A stretch of DNA of 64,000 nt from a virus, in the IMG/VR virus record IMGVR_UViG_3300032242_001655, positions 32,079-96,078 of that record. One strand, 5' to 3'. The position numbers and the translations under genes are program-made. Of this stretch, positions 7,303 through 15,328 are shown one piece after another. The notes under the pieces are model-generated. The model ran no database searches and had not been told where the DNA came from. It was given only the letters and a program-made list of their open reading frames with translations. Each line of letters opens with the position of its first letter. The first letter of the stretch is position 1.

Positions 7303-8192
7303 ATAAGAAGATATGGATATTACATCATGCCACAAATATAAATGGCTATGAAAACACACACCTAAAACAAACACTACTCGATTCGGGATTTGATGTTCAA
7401 GTCCTTGAACCTAAATACTTTGATATTATTGTGAGTCGTAGTAATACACGAAGCATTAGATATAAAGGCGAGCGTATTGACATGCCTAACCTTGTTTTAA
7501 GTAGAACAGGATCGGGCACTAACTACTTTACACTCGCTCTAATGCGTCAAATTGAAAAGTTTAACATACCTGTGATCAATGACGCAGACAGCATATCAAT
7601 TGTTAGTGATAAGTTGATGACCAGTCAGGTACTGACCCGAGAAGGTTTACCTATCCCCAAGACTATATTGGTCAACGGAGATGTTGATACAGATTTAGTC
7701 GAACGTGAAATAGGATTTCCCTGTGTTGTAAAAGCCACATCGGGTAGTAAAGGTAAGACTGTACACTTATGTAAAAGTAAAAAAGAATTTCAGACACTAA
7801 TGGATCTGCTGACTTCTATTGCTCTTAAGAAAGTTTTAATCATACAAGAGTTTATTGATGCGGCGCCGGGCACAGATCTACGTGTGTGGGTCATAGGTGG
7901 CAAAACTGTAGCCGCAATGAAACGTACAGGGCCAGATGGAGACTTCCGTGCTAATATTAGTCAAGGTGGAACAGCGACACAGTTTGAAATTACTGAAGAA
8001 GTAGATTACGTTGCTCGTGAAACTGCTCGTGCTCTTGGCCTACAGATTGCGGGTATAGATTTACTATTTGGCAAAGATGGAGTATTAGTCTGCGAAGCCA
8101 ATTCCAGTCCAGGATTTGAAGGAATGGATAAATTCTGTGGTGCTGATATGAGCCAAAAGATAGCAGAGTATATCAAATTCAAATTAGGGTAA
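7299..8192 (+). CDS. RimK-type ATP-grasp ligase
   Basis: 297 aa. ATP-grasp domain from about residue 95: a DKLMTSQVL segment, GFPCVVKATSGSKGKTV (glycine-rich ATP loop), LIIQEFIDAAPGTDLRVWVIGG, AMKRTGPDGDFRANISQGG and a metal-binding CEANSSPGFEGMD end. This matches the RimK/LysX group, which joins amino acids such as glutamate to a carboxyl end. ATG overlaps the upstream glycosyltransferase. A tiny acidic peptide gene follows it (8249), a plausible substrate. Reaction class is secure; acceptor and added group are inferred. Confidence 0.85.
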   Translation: MNKKIWILHHATNINGYENTHLKQTLLDSGFDVQVLEPKYFDIIVSRSNTRSIRYKGERIDMPNLVLSRTGSGTNYFTLALMRQIEKFNIPVINDADSISIVSDKLMTSQVLTREGLPIPKTILVNGDVDTDLVEREIGFPCVVKATSGSKGKTVHLCKSKKEFQTLMDLLTSIALKKVLIIQEFIDAAPGTDLRVWVIGGKTVAAMKRTGPDGDFRANISQGGTATQFEITEEVDYVARETARALGLQIAGIDLLFGKDGVLVCEANSSPGFEGMDKFCGADMSQKIAEYIKFKLG

Positions 8193-8213
8193 TCTACCTG
8201 TAATCTACAAAAA

Positions 8214-8221
8214 TATAAATA
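8214..8221 (+). promoter_or_regulatory. T4-type late promoter TATAAATA
   Basis: Exact TATAAATA 27 bases before the ATG of the 18-aa peptide gene. Transcription starting near 8228 would leave a short leader holding the AATAGGAG ribosome site. Confidence 0.6.
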
Positions 8222-8248
8222 AATGTACCAACTTAATAGGAGTTTCAT

Positions 8249-8305
8249 ATGAACTTATTAGCAGTATACGGACCCGGAGACGACTCCGAGGACGACGAAG
8301 AGTAA
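8249..8305 (+). CDS. 18-residue acidic peptide, candidate ATP-grasp substrate
   Basis: The frame encodes MNLLAVYGPGDDSEDDEE and stops with TAA. Nine of the last nine residues from Asp10 on are Asp, Glu or Ser. It has its own TATAAATA promoter, a good ribosome site (AATAGGAG, 8 bases before ATG), and a hairpin plus terminator after it, so it looks like a dedicated peptide gene rather than chance. It lies directly between a RimK-type ligase and a BPL_N/GATase-like protein. The acidic end resembles the C-terminus of ribosomal protein S6, the classical RimK target. Function inferred. Confidence 0.55.
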   Translation: MNLLAVYGPGDDSEDDEE

Positions 8306-8328
8306 ACCGGCCACACCGATAGAGTGGA

Positions 8329-8371
8329 TGCTGGAACTCGTAACCAGCAGTAGGGCTTAGGCCCTATTTTT
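8329..8371 (+). terminator. Hairpin plus rho-independent terminator after the peptide gene
   Basis: TGCTGG (8329-8334) pairs with CCAGCA (8344-8349). TAGGGC-TTAG-GCCCTA (8351-8366) with a T run follows. The first hairpin may be a 3' stabiliser or a separate structured element. Confidence 0.75.
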
Positions 8372-8375
8372 ACGA

Positions 8376-8382
8376 CTAAATA
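8376..8382 (+). promoter_or_regulatory. Late-type box CTAAATA
   Basis: CTAAATA 18 bases before the ATG of the BPL_N-like gene. Confidence 0.35.
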
Positions 8383-8400
8383 TTATAAAGTAGGTACATA

Positions 8401-9045
8401 ATGAAAAAGACCAAAATTGCCATTTTCCTCAATCATCCAGAATGTTCCGCACACTGCGCTGTTGGTATGTATGAAGCACTTCATCCAGATTACCATGTAA
8501 AATTTTTCAGTAAAGATCAATTCAAATCCAAAATATTTAGAGAAGCAGATGTTGTTGCCTTTCCAGGCGGCATAGGTGATAGTGATACATTTGACAAACT
8601 GGTAAGACCTAATATGGGATATGTAATAGATCATGTCGATCGTGGTGGAAGATATTTAGGAATCTGTATGGGCGCATATTGGGCAGGGCATCACTACTTT
8701 GATATACTTGATGGCATTAGAGCAGAGCAGTATATCAAACGCCCAGGAGCAGATGTTAGACGTAGTTTTGGAACTGTGTCTAATATAACTTGGAACGGTC
8801 AACAAGAAAACATGTACTTCTACGATGGCTGTAGTCTATTGGGCAACACAAGAAACAGCGAAGTAGTTGCTACCTATCCAAACGGAGATGCTATGGCTGT
8901 AATACAGAATCGTATAGGTGTAATAGGATGTCATCCAGAAGCCCTACCTAGTTGGTATGATAAGAAGCATCTAAAACCTCACTGGCACGAGGCTCGTCAT
9001 CATAAATTACTACACAACTTTGTTGATCAACTCATGCTACAATAA
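8401..9045 (+). CDS. BPL_N/class I glutamine amidotransferase-like protein
   Basis: 214 aa. Flavodoxin-like GATase1 fold: VVAFPGGIGD (residues 51-60) and the nucleophile elbow YLGICMGAYWAG near residues 95-106 with Cys. A His-containing GVIGCHPEALPSWY segment (about residues 177-190) follows, where the catalytic His is expected. It resembles the N-terminal domain seen next to biotin-protein ligase and amidohydrolases of peptides. Next to the RimK-type ligase and acidic peptide it could trim or amidate the modified peptide. That role is inference. Confidence 0.65.
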   Translation: MKKTKIAIFLNHPECSAHCAVGMYEALHPDYHVKFFSKDQFKSKIFREADVVAFPGGIGDSDTFDKLVRPNMGYVIDHVDRGGRYLGICMGAYWAGHHYFDILDGIRAEQYIKRPGADVRRSFGTVSNITWNGQQENMYFYDGCSLLGNTRNSEVVATYPNGDAMAVIQNRIGVIGCHPEALPSWYDKKHLKPHWHEARHHKLLHNFVDQLMLQ

Positions 9046-9089
9046 ATTTTTCCTATTGTAGTCATAAAAATAATTATTGTAAAAACCTA

Positions 9090-9119
9090 TTGATTTTGAG
9101 TTTTAATAGGATATATAAT
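9090..9119 (+). promoter_or_regulatory. Weak sigma70-like promoter before rubrerythrin
   Basis: TTGATT (9090-9095), 18 bases, TATAAT (9114-9119). Confidence 0.5.
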
Positions 9120-9143
9120 ATATGTACACAGAAAGGAGACATC

Positions 9144-9608
9144 ATGTCCATAACATTAAAAAACTTAGAGGCCGCATTGGCCGGTGAGAGTCAGGCTCAC
9201 ATTAAATATCGCTACTTCGCACGTATTGCTCGTGAAGAAGGTTTTGAAGAAGTTGCCCGTCACTTCGAACATACTGCTGACCAGGAACTTAAACACGCCT
9301 GGGGTCATTTGGAACTACTCATTGGTACTCCAACTACTAAAGAATGTTTACAAAAAGCCATTGAAGGTGAAACTTATGAGTTCACTACAATGTACCCACA
9401 GTTTGAAGCAATTGCTATGAAGGAAGGCGAAGTAAAAGCCGCTGAAGAAGCAAGAGCACAGATCGCAGAATCAAAAGAACATGCCGCTGAATTTGCCGCT
9501 GTTCTTAAGAAAGCAGAAAAGCGTTTTGCCGCTTTGAGTAAGATCGAGCGCCGTCATGCTGAATCGTACCAGGCTAAACTGGATGCGGTGACATTTCCAG
9601 TAATTTAA
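9144..9608 (+). CDS. Rubrerythrin-type di-iron protein
   Basis: 154 aa from the ATG at 9144, chosen because AAAGGAG precedes it; an upstream in-frame ATG at 9090 overlaps the promoter. A four-helix ferritin-like fold is shown by the paired Glu/ExxH segments: NLEAALAGESQAHIKYRYFA (start), HFEHTADQELKHA and a second EGETYEFTTMYPQFEAIA...EEARAQIAESKEHA. The usual C-terminal rubredoxin domain is absent but encoded as the next gene. Family role: reduces hydrogen peroxide with electrons from rubredoxin. Cytoplasmic. Confidence 0.85.
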   Translation: MSITLKNLEAALAGESQAHIKYRYFARIAREEGFEEVARHFEHTADQELKHAWGHLELLIGTPTTKECLQKAIEGETYEFTTMYPQFEAIAMKEGEVKAAEEARAQIAESKEHAAEFAAVLKKAEKRFAALSKIERRHAESYQAKLDAVTFPVI

Positions 9609-9618
9609 GGAGACTATT

Positions 9619-9747
9619 ATGGAATACGTATGTGTAGTTTGTGGACATGTCCACGATGAAGAAACAGAAGGCAAATGGGATGATCTACCAGAAGATTTCC
9701 TTTGCCCAGAATGTGGTTGCGGTAAAGAAGAATACGAAGCAATGTAA
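9619..9747 (+). CDS. Rubredoxin, 42 aa
   Basis: A 42-residue protein with two CxxC iron-binding knuckles: CVVCGHVHDE (Cys5, Cys8) and CPECGCG (Cys29, Cys32), and a WDDLPEDFLCP segment typical of rubredoxin and of the rubredoxin end of rubrerythrin. A single-electron carrier. It lies 10 bases after the rubrerythrin gene with an AAGGAG site and before a terminator, so the two form a split rubrerythrin unit. Confidence 0.85.
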   Translation: MEYVCVVCGHVHDEETEGKWDDLPEDFLCPECGCGKEEYEAM

Positions 9748-9754
9748 AATACGG

Positions 9755-9790
9755 CCCAGCCCTCTATCACTTAGTGATACGGCTGGGTTT
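9755..9790 (+). terminator. Rho-independent terminator after rubredoxin
   Basis: CCCAGCC (9755-9761) pairs with GGCTGGG (9781-9787). An inner TATCAC/GTGATA hairpin sits between them, and TTTTCT follows. Confidence 0.8.
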
Positions 9791-9794
9791 TCTC

Positions 9795-9823
9795 TTGACT
9801 AATTAGTAATAAGTGTATATACT
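9795..9823 (+). promoter_or_regulatory. Sigma70 promoter placed for a leaderless start
   Basis: TTGACT (9795-9800), 17 bases, TATACT (9818-9823). The ATG of the adenylate-forming enzyme is 6 bases later at 9830, about where transcription would begin. Confidence 0.65.
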
Positions 9824-9829
9824 AAAAAG

Positions 9830-10966
9830 ATGAATAAAGAAGAATTTATAGATAGATTATTTCACTCTCGTGCTGTGTTTGTAGATTGGGACGACACTGA
9901 ATATGTTGTCAGCGACCTAATGAGTCGAGCATGGAAAGAAAGACATGACACAGTCCAGTTAACTGAAACAGTTAACCATGTAGAATACTTTGTTGAATTG
10001 ATGCGAGCAGTATTAGGTGGAGGATATTTGATTCGAGGTACTAAATTGCCTGATTCAAAACCTACAGGTACATATTCATCTTGTACCAGTGGTAGTACAG
10101 GTCGTCCTAAACTAATTTCACACAACTTAGAAAACTTTATTGCTCCTAGTCTAGCAATGAGTTCTACAGAAGCAATGGACGAATCGAGTACATTTTTAGC
10201 ATATCTGCCTACCTCTACTAATGCTGTGTTCAGCGTAGGTATGTTGCCTGCGGCAATAACTGATGGCAGGTGTGTGTTTAAAAAGTTTAACCCATTTCAA
10301 ACAGTAAATGAAATACACAAATATCGCCCAACGCATACTACCTTACCTCCCGGAGTATATACTCCAACAAGCAAAACTAAAGAATGGAAGACAGCGGATC
10401 TTAGCAGTTTAAAATATGTATTAACGGGCAGTAATTTTACTGCTCGTGGCTTCTTTGAAGATATTAAAAGTAAAGGTGGTTGCCCATTTCATGGATACGG
10501 TACAACAGAAATGCCTGCTATTATGAACGCTTACCGAGGCAGTGAGCAACACCTTGGACATATTTGGTATCCAGGAGCAGAATGGAAAGAAGTAGATGGA
10601 GAACTTTGGTGCCGTTGGAATCATATGCCTTGGTGGCAAAGTGGAGACATGATAGAAGTAGATCCTATTCATGGTCCGAGAATCACAGGACGTAAAGATA
10701 ATCAATTTAAATATAGAGATCATAAAATAGTTCCCGAGAGTTATGAACTAACTGCTCGACAACATGAACTAGTAGTTGATGCTATGCTTAAACTAGAAAA
10801 GCATCTAGTGTTATATTATGAAGGAACAGCAAGTCCTGCGGAAGTAGAAGATCTGCTGTTACAACATAATTCTAAAGAAACAATGCCTAAGCAGTTTATT
10901 AAAGTAAATGCCCTACCTCGGTCTAATTTAGGAAAATTAGATCGTAAGGCTAAAATAGAAAGGTAA
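9830..10966 (+). CDS. Compact adenylate-forming (AMP-binding) enzyme
   Basis: 378 aa, short for the ANL superfamily (usually about 500). Core motifs are all there: SSCTSGSTGRPK at residues 83-94 (phosphate loop), HGYGTTE at 220-226, GD at 271-272, GRKDNQFK at 286-293 and GKLDRK near the end (catalytic Lys region). The N-terminal subdomain is reduced. It should activate a carboxylate with ATP and pass it to a thiol or amine. The radical SAM and CDGSH-like genes follow without gaps, suggesting one pathway. Substrate unknown. Confidence 0.8.
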   Translation: MNKEEFIDRLFHSRAVFVDWDDTEYVVSDLMSRAWKERHDTVQLTETVNHVEYFVELMRAVLGGGYLIRGTKLPDSKPTGTYSSCTSGSTGRPKLISHNLENFIAPSLAMSSTEAMDESSTFLAYLPTSTNAVFSVGMLPAAITDGRCVFKKFNPFQTVNEIHKYRPTHTTLPPGVYTPTSKTKEWKTADLSSLKYVLTGSNFTARGFFEDIKSKGGCPFHGYGTTEMPAIMNAYRGSEQHLGHIWYPGAEWKEVDGELWCRWNHMPWWQSGDMIEVDPIHGPRITGRKDNQFKYRDHKIVPESYELTARQHELVVDAMLKLEKHLVLYYEGTASPAEVEDLLLQHNSKETMPKQFIKVNALPRSNLGKLDRKAKIER

Positions 10967-10968
10967 TT

Positions 10969-11226
10969 ATGGGAAAAGGATCAAGACCAAGACCGTATAG
11001 TGTTAGCCAAGCACAATTTGGTAATAACTATGACACAATTTTTAGAAAGGAAAAAGAAATGCAAGTAAGAGTACCCGAACCAGGAAAGAAAATTGGAACC
11101 TGCGGCTGTGGCCGTAGCCCAACAGGCGACTGCTGTGGTTGGCATGGCTTGACTGAGGACCAATATAAAGCGACCCTTGAAAAATACATGACCAACGAGC
11201 AAGACACCAAAGGCAAATCGGTTTAA
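10969..11226 (+). CDS. Small Cys/His-rich protein, CDGSH-like
   Basis: 85 aa. After an N-terminal phage-type segment (MGKGSRPRPYSVSQAQFG), residues about 45-62 read GTCGCGRSPTGDCCGWHGL. This Cys-x-Cys...Cys-Cys-x-x-His cluster is one residue shorter than the CDGSH iron-sulfur motif. It could bind an Fe-S cluster or zinc. Its stop overlaps the start of the radical SAM gene, which fits an electron-transfer or accessory role. Assignment tentative. Confidence 0.5.
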   Translation: MGKGSRPRPYSVSQAQFGNNYDTIFRKEKEMQVRVPEPGKKIGTCGCGRSPTGDCCGWHGLTEDQYKATLEKYMTNEQDTKGKSV

Positions 11227-12197
11227 TGAAACCAATTAAGGAAATCAAGTATTACGGTCCCGTACAAATAACTTGGATCCTTAATCAAGCATGTCCTAGT
11301 CATTGCTGGTATTGTCCTGATCACATACATCGTGGTCGCAATAACAGTTTTGATTGGGACATCTGTTCTAAGTTTTTAGATTTTCTTATAGCCAAATATC
11401 CACATGCAAACATATCGCTCAGTGGTGGTGAGCCCACAACTTGGCCTTACTTTGAACAGTTAATGGACAAAGTATTGGCAGAAGGTCGACGCATTACTGT
11501 ATGTGTAAATTCGAATCTAATTAGAACGAGAGATTGGTGGGGCCGGATGGCTCCTAAGTTGTCAGGTGTGAGTGCCAGTTATCATCCTGATGTTGTAAAG
11601 ACAGATGAAGAACGACAAGACTGGTTTGACAAATTAGACTTTGTTGCCTCACAGGCAGGAACTAATTTACGTATCATGATGGATCCTAAACATTGGGACC
11701 ATTGTGTAGAAGTTATAGAACGTTTAAGAAACAGAACAGATTTACTCTACGGAGTTGAACCTGTTAGATTATTAAACTACTTTGAAGGCTTTCATGTTGT
11801 TAACTATGATATCGACTATACACCTGAGCAGGATCGTAATTTAGGAAACATGAATTTTTTACCTGCTAAGATTAATCCTCCTGCCGCACAAAAGAAACAG
11901 TTTCAAGAACTTGTGGGCATTGTACATGAAGATGGTAGTAGGGCTCGATTAGAACATGTAGGTCCTCTTGTTCTAAACAAGATGAACAAGTTCAAAGGTT
12001 GGAAGTGTAATATAGGAATTGAAAGTCTGTACATTAGTCCAGATGGGCAGATTAAAAGAGGTAATTGTTTTGAAGGTGCTATAATTGGCAATGTGTTAGA
12101 ACCAGAGAAAATCATTTGGGCTAACGAAGCACTTGAATGTTCGTATGATATGTGCCACTGTTTAACTGATATTCGGATATCCAAATGGAGACCTTAA
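11226..12197 (+). CDS. Radical SAM enzyme with C-terminal Cys cluster
   Basis: 323 aa. CPSHCWYC (Cys23, Cys27, Cys30) binds the 4Fe-4S cluster that cleaves S-adenosylmethionine; ISLSGGEPTTW is the SAM-contact GGE motif. Near the C-terminus Cys residues in WKCNIG, RGNCFEG and SYDMCHCLTDIR form a likely auxiliary cluster, SPASM-like. Such enzymes often modify peptides. It is the third gene of an operon started by the adenylate-forming enzyme. The substrate is not evident; no clear precursor peptide is seen beside it. Confidence 0.8.
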   Translation: MKPIKEIKYYGPVQITWILNQACPSHCWYCPDHIHRGRNNSFDWDICSKFLDFLIAKYPHANISLSGGEPTTWPYFEQLMDKVLAEGRRITVCVNSNLIRTRDWWGRMAPKLSGVSASYHPDVVKTDEERQDWFDKLDFVASQAGTNLRIMMDPKHWDHCVEVIERLRNRTDLLYGVEPVRLLNYFEGFHVVNYDIDYTPEQDRNLGNMNFLPAKINPPAAQKKQFQELVGIVHEDGSRARLEHVGPLVLNKMNKFKGWKCNIGIESLYISPDGQIKRGNCFEGAIIGNVLEPEKIIWANEALECSYDMCHCLTDIRISKWRP

Positions 12198-12213
12198 TTG
12201 GTAAAAAATTCTC

Positions 12214-12242
12214 TTGCGGTTTTACTGATTTTACCATACAAT
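12214..12242 (+). promoter_or_regulatory. Weak sigma70-like promoter with flanking inverted repeat
   Basis: TTGCGG (12214-12219), 17 bases, TACAAT (12237-12242). TGGTAAAA (12199-12206) and TTTTACCA (12229-12236) form an inverted repeat across the -35 region. Confidence 0.4.
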
Positions 12243-12261
12243 TAAGTATAGGAGATTTTTT

Positions 12262-12585
12262 ATGAGTTCAGAGCACACAGTCACAGTAATAAAAGAGTAT
12301 TGTAGCCGAGATTCCGGCGACTCGCAAATTTGGAAGAACAAGGATACACAGTATCATTGGAACATTGGACGTTCTACTGCCAATGGTACAATCAATGGTG
12401 TTGTTCGTAAACTAGCAGGTATTGATGCCAGCGGTTATCAAATTTGGGTAGTAGCAGGAAGTCTTAAGATCAATCCAGACGGCAGTATTGCTCGATGGAC
12501 AGGACTTCCACGTGAAACACAAAAGATGGCAGAACGAATGGGCCAACTAAAGATAGAGGCTAAAGAGAAAGTAGAAACAGAATGA
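12262..12585 (+). CDS. Uncharacterised phage protein, 107 aa
   Basis: Not recognised. Soluble, one Cys, with a central GTINGVVRKLAGIDASGYQIWVVAGSLKINPDGSI stretch suggesting a small beta fold, then a helical basic/acidic tail. Ribosome site AGGAG. Its last codons overlap the start of a membrane peptide gene. Confidence 0.5.
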   Translation: MSSEHTVTVIKEYCSRDSGDSQIWKNKDTQYHWNIGRSTANGTINGVVRKLAGIDASGYQIWVVAGSLKINPDGSIARWTGLPRETQKMAERMGQLKIEAKEKVETE

Positions 12586-12671
12586 AGTGGTTCTTCGTTC
12601 TACTACTAATATTTCTTGGCCATTGCGGTTGGGCGTTTTTGTTATGTTTTATTTTTATGTTATCGGAGTGA
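12582..12671 (+). CDS. Hydrophobic peptide, 29 aa
   Basis: ATGA overlap with the upstream gene. The peptide MKWFFVLLLIFLGHCGWAFL continues with hydrophobic residues to LSE, so almost the entire length is one membrane helix. Stops 3 bases before the next ATG. Function not recognised. Confidence 0.5.
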   Translation: MKWFFVLLLIFLGHCGWAFLLCFIFMLSE

Positions 12672-12674
12672 ACT

Positions 12675-13070
12675 ATGAGTATGCATCTTGAAGGACCTTG
12701 GCTTAGTACCACTGGTAAATACAAAGGTAAACGCAAATTCCGTAATGCTGAAGAAGCACGTAAGAGTCGCGAGTTAGACGAGTCGTGGCAGAAAATACTT
12801 AAATCTCAAGGCATTGAAGCAGAAGAGCGTAAACGCAAAAGAGCAATGTCGGCTGAGACATTGACTTATAAATTGTCAGCACCTGAAGGCCGTGGCAATA
12901 CCGCTCATATTAAAAGCCGAGGTGATTACACAGGCAATGCTACAATGCCCGCTCCTAAGGTATATACAGGTACAAAGGTAAAAGGTATTGCTACGATGCA
13001 CAAATCAAATGCTGTTCCTGTTTTTTCTGACGAAGAAGCAGTTGATATTTCAAGAATGCGTCGAGGTTAA
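12675..13070 (+). CDS. Conserved basic phage protein, 131 aa
   Basis: Starts MSMHLEGPWLSTTGKYKGKRKFRNAEEARKSREL, a pattern common in T4-like aquatic phages but without a known role. Lys/Arg-rich and low in hydrophobics, so probably partly disordered and perhaps nucleic-acid binding. Starts four bases after the membrane peptide. Confidence 0.55.
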   Translation: MSMHLEGPWLSTTGKYKGKRKFRNAEEARKSRELDESWQKILKSQGIEAEERKRKRAMSAETLTYKLSAPEGRGNTAHIKSRGDYTGNATMPAPKVYTGTKVKGIATMHKSNAVPVFSDEEAVDISRMRRG

Positions 13071-13071
13071 T

Positions 13072-13584
13072 ATGCCTAAAAAAATGTCTACATCAGAGCG
13101 ATATAACGAACCGTGGTATTCTAAACGTGTTAAAAACAATCGTATCATTGTAAATTTTTTAATTGAAAAAATTTTTGAACATCGCGAAAAAGATTTTCCG
13201 TGGACTCGAGAAGACCTACGGTATCTTAAGTATGAAGACTTACTTGAAATCGCTGTTGCCGCCGCAAATAAAAAAACACATATTTTGCTAGGAGCAAATA
13301 GAGATTTTAGCAATAATGCAGATAGTAAGTTCTCTATAGTAAGAATTAACGGCAAAGAAAACAAATCATATTCTGCTTTGATAACTGGATGTGAGAAAAA
13401 AGAACATATTTTAGCCTGTGTTTTTGAAGAACATCTTGAAAAGTTTTATTTCTTTTCTTTCCCAGCCCGCCTTAAACAACATACAATACCATTTGATCCT
13501 AACACATATGAACCTAAAACAGATAATTATATGTGGGAATACGAACGCACTACATTCGAATCCATGGCAAGATCTGTCCAATAA
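13072..13584 (+). CDS. Uncharacterised phage protein, 170 aa
   Basis: The ATG at 13072 lies next to the upstream stop; an earlier ATG at 12988 would overlap the neighbour by over 80 bases. Mixed alpha/beta, with a basic first third and aromatic-rich end (FYFFSFPARLKQ, NYMWEYERT). No family recognised. Confidence 0.45.
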   Translation: MPKKMSTSERYNEPWYSKRVKNNRIIVNFLIEKIFEHREKDFPWTREDLRYLKYEDLLEIAVAAANKKTHILLGANRDFSNNADSKFSIVRINGKENKSYSALITGCEKKEHILACVFEEHLEKFYFFSFPARLKQHTIPFDPNTYEPKTDNYMWEYERTTFESMARSVQ

Positions 13585-13593
13585 ACAACCTCT

Positions 13594-14976
13594 ATGAAAC
13601 CTACACTAAATGAAAAATTTATAGCCTACCTGGCTTTACTAAGTGGCTTATCAATATCAGCAGTAGCAGTCTACTATTCAGTAGCAGGACTTACTGCTAT
13701 TTTCTCTGCGGCAGTTATTCCCATTATTATTATGGGCACTGTTTTAGAATTGAGTAAATTGGTTGCCACAGTTTGGTTAAAACAAAATTGGTCGATAGCA
13801 CCCTTGACAATTAAAGTATATATGACTGTTGCGGTTATTGTACTGATGATGATTACTTCAATGGGTATCTTTGGCTATCTATCAAAAGCACACAATGATC
13901 AAAATCTTGTAAGCGGGGATGTCGCCGCAAAGATAGCAGTATATGATGAAAAGATAAAAACTGAAAAGGACAATATAGATGCTAATCGTAAGATACTCAA
14001 ACAACTTGATGAAGGCGTGGACCAAGTTATGGCACGCTCACAAGATGAAAAAGGTGCGGACAAAGCAGTTGCTATTCGAAAGGCCCAACAGAAAGATCGT
14101 AGTCGAATTAGCCAAGAGATTATTCAATCCCAAAAAACCATTGCTACTCTTAACGATGAGAGAGCGCCTATTGCGGCAGAGGTACGTAAGGTCGAAGCAG
14201 AGGTAGGACCTGTCAAATATATAGCGGCTTTTATATATGGAGCCAATCCAGACTCGTCGATCCTTGAAAGAGCAGTTACTTGGATTATTATTCTTATTGT
14301 GATTGTATTTGATCCATTAGCAGTTATATTATTGTTAGCAAGTCAAATCAGTTTCCAAAGTTTCAGAGAAAAGAGAGATTGGATTGACGATCAAGCAGAA
14401 GAACTAACAGAAGCATTCAACGCTCCAGACCCTTATGTTGCAGAAGTCGGCGAAAAACCCACAGCAGATGAAATCGAGTCTGTAGAGTTAGAATGGAAAG
14501 AAGCAGGACCAGAACCCGCATATGAACAAGATGACGGCCCATTAACTGAACAGCAGATTGAACAACTGGAAGAATCAGTTAAATTGGCAGATCCAGGTGA
14601 GCATCCTAAAGATAATTTACAATACGAATTCCTGGATGAAGAACACGACCCTGAATTTGTAGATGAAGGTCCAAATTTTGAAGGTGTAAAAGTTGATGGA
14701 GAGTGGATTCAGACCGGCCCTACATTTGAAGAGATTACTCCTCCGGAGCCTCCTCAAACTGTAGAACATCCAAGCGGAGAATATGTAACCATTAACGGAG
14801 AGCGTTTCCATAAACGTGCTGTACCAAGAGGCTACGTTCAAAATGAAGAACAACAAGAAGGTGGCAAATGGAAAGAGATAACTAAGGCTACACAAATAAC
14901 AGAACAAGAATATATTGAAAAGGCCAAAGAACAGCGTGAAAAAAATAACCCTAATAACACCACCGGACTTTTATGA
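13594..14976 (+). CDS. Large four-helix membrane protein with coiled coil and acidic tail
   Basis: 460 aa. Membrane segments at about residues 10-34, 38-58, 67-92 and 225-252. A long charged coiled coil runs between the third and fourth (about 110-205: KIKTEKDNIDANRKILKQLDEG, EIIQSQKTIATLNDERAP). The C-terminal 190 residues are acidic, Glu/Pro-rich and probably cytoplasmic and disordered. Resembles uncharacterised inner-membrane proteins of large T4-like phages. Possible roles include membrane remodelling or superinfection control; none is shown by sequence. Confidence 0.5.
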   Translation: MKPTLNEKFIAYLALLSGLSISAVAVYYSVAGLTAIFSAAVIPIIIMGTVLELSKLVATVWLKQNWSIAPLTIKVYMTVAVIVLMMITSMGIFGYLSKAHNDQNLVSGDVAAKIAVYDEKIKTEKDNIDANRKILKQLDEGVDQVMARSQDEKGADKAVAIRKAQQKDRSRISQEIIQSQKTIATLNDERAPIAAEVRKVEAEVGPVKYIAAFIYGANPDSSILERAVTWIIILIVIVFDPLAVILLLASQISFQSFREKRDWIDDQAEELTEAFNAPDPYVAEVGEKPTADEIESVELEWKEAGPEPAYEQDDGPLTEQQIEQLEESVKLADPGEHPKDNLQYEFLDEEHDPEFVDEGPNFEGVKVDGEWIQTGPTFEEITPPEPPQTVEHPSGEYVTINGERFHKRAVPRGYVQNEEQQEGGKWKEITKATQITEQEYIEKAKEQREKNNPNNTTGLL

Positions 14977-15328
14977 GAATGACACCTATAGTATTTTATT
15001 AATAGGTATCACTGAGTTAGAGCAAGACCAAATAAGTCATCAATTAGGTCAATTAGAATCAGACATACCGCTTAACATTTATTATTTTCAAGGCGAAAAT
15101 AATATGGAGTGGTTGTTGTTTGCATTAAATAGATGTGACGCTGTATATATAAATGCTGACGCTGGCACAGACTTAGTCAAGTGGTTAGCCAGTTACATGT
15201 TAGGAAAATCAAATGTCTGGTACTCTACTTCTGATAAAGAGTTGAAAGCATTGTTTTCATACATTAATCAGAAGTGGGTACCTGATATTAAAAAGTTTAT
15301 AGAGGTTCAATTTGACAACAAGAAATAA
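14915..15328 (+). CDS. Uncharacterised alpha/beta protein, 137 aa
   Basis: Overlaps the membrane protein by 62 bases if the ATG at 14915 is used; a GTG near 14936 would also keep the conserved [20 protein letters not shown] strand. The alternation of beta strands and helices, [20 protein letters not shown] and a Trp-containing C-terminus suggest a Rossmann-like or TIR/nucleoside-binding layout, but no catalytic motif is clear. Overlaps clpX start. Confidence 0.45.
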   Translation: MKRPKNSVKKITLITPPDFYENDTYSILLIGITELEQDQISHQLGQLESDIPLNIYYFQGENNMEWLLFALNRCDAVYINADAGTDLVKWLASYMLGKSNVWYSTSDKELKALFSYINQKWVPDIKKFIEVQFDNKK

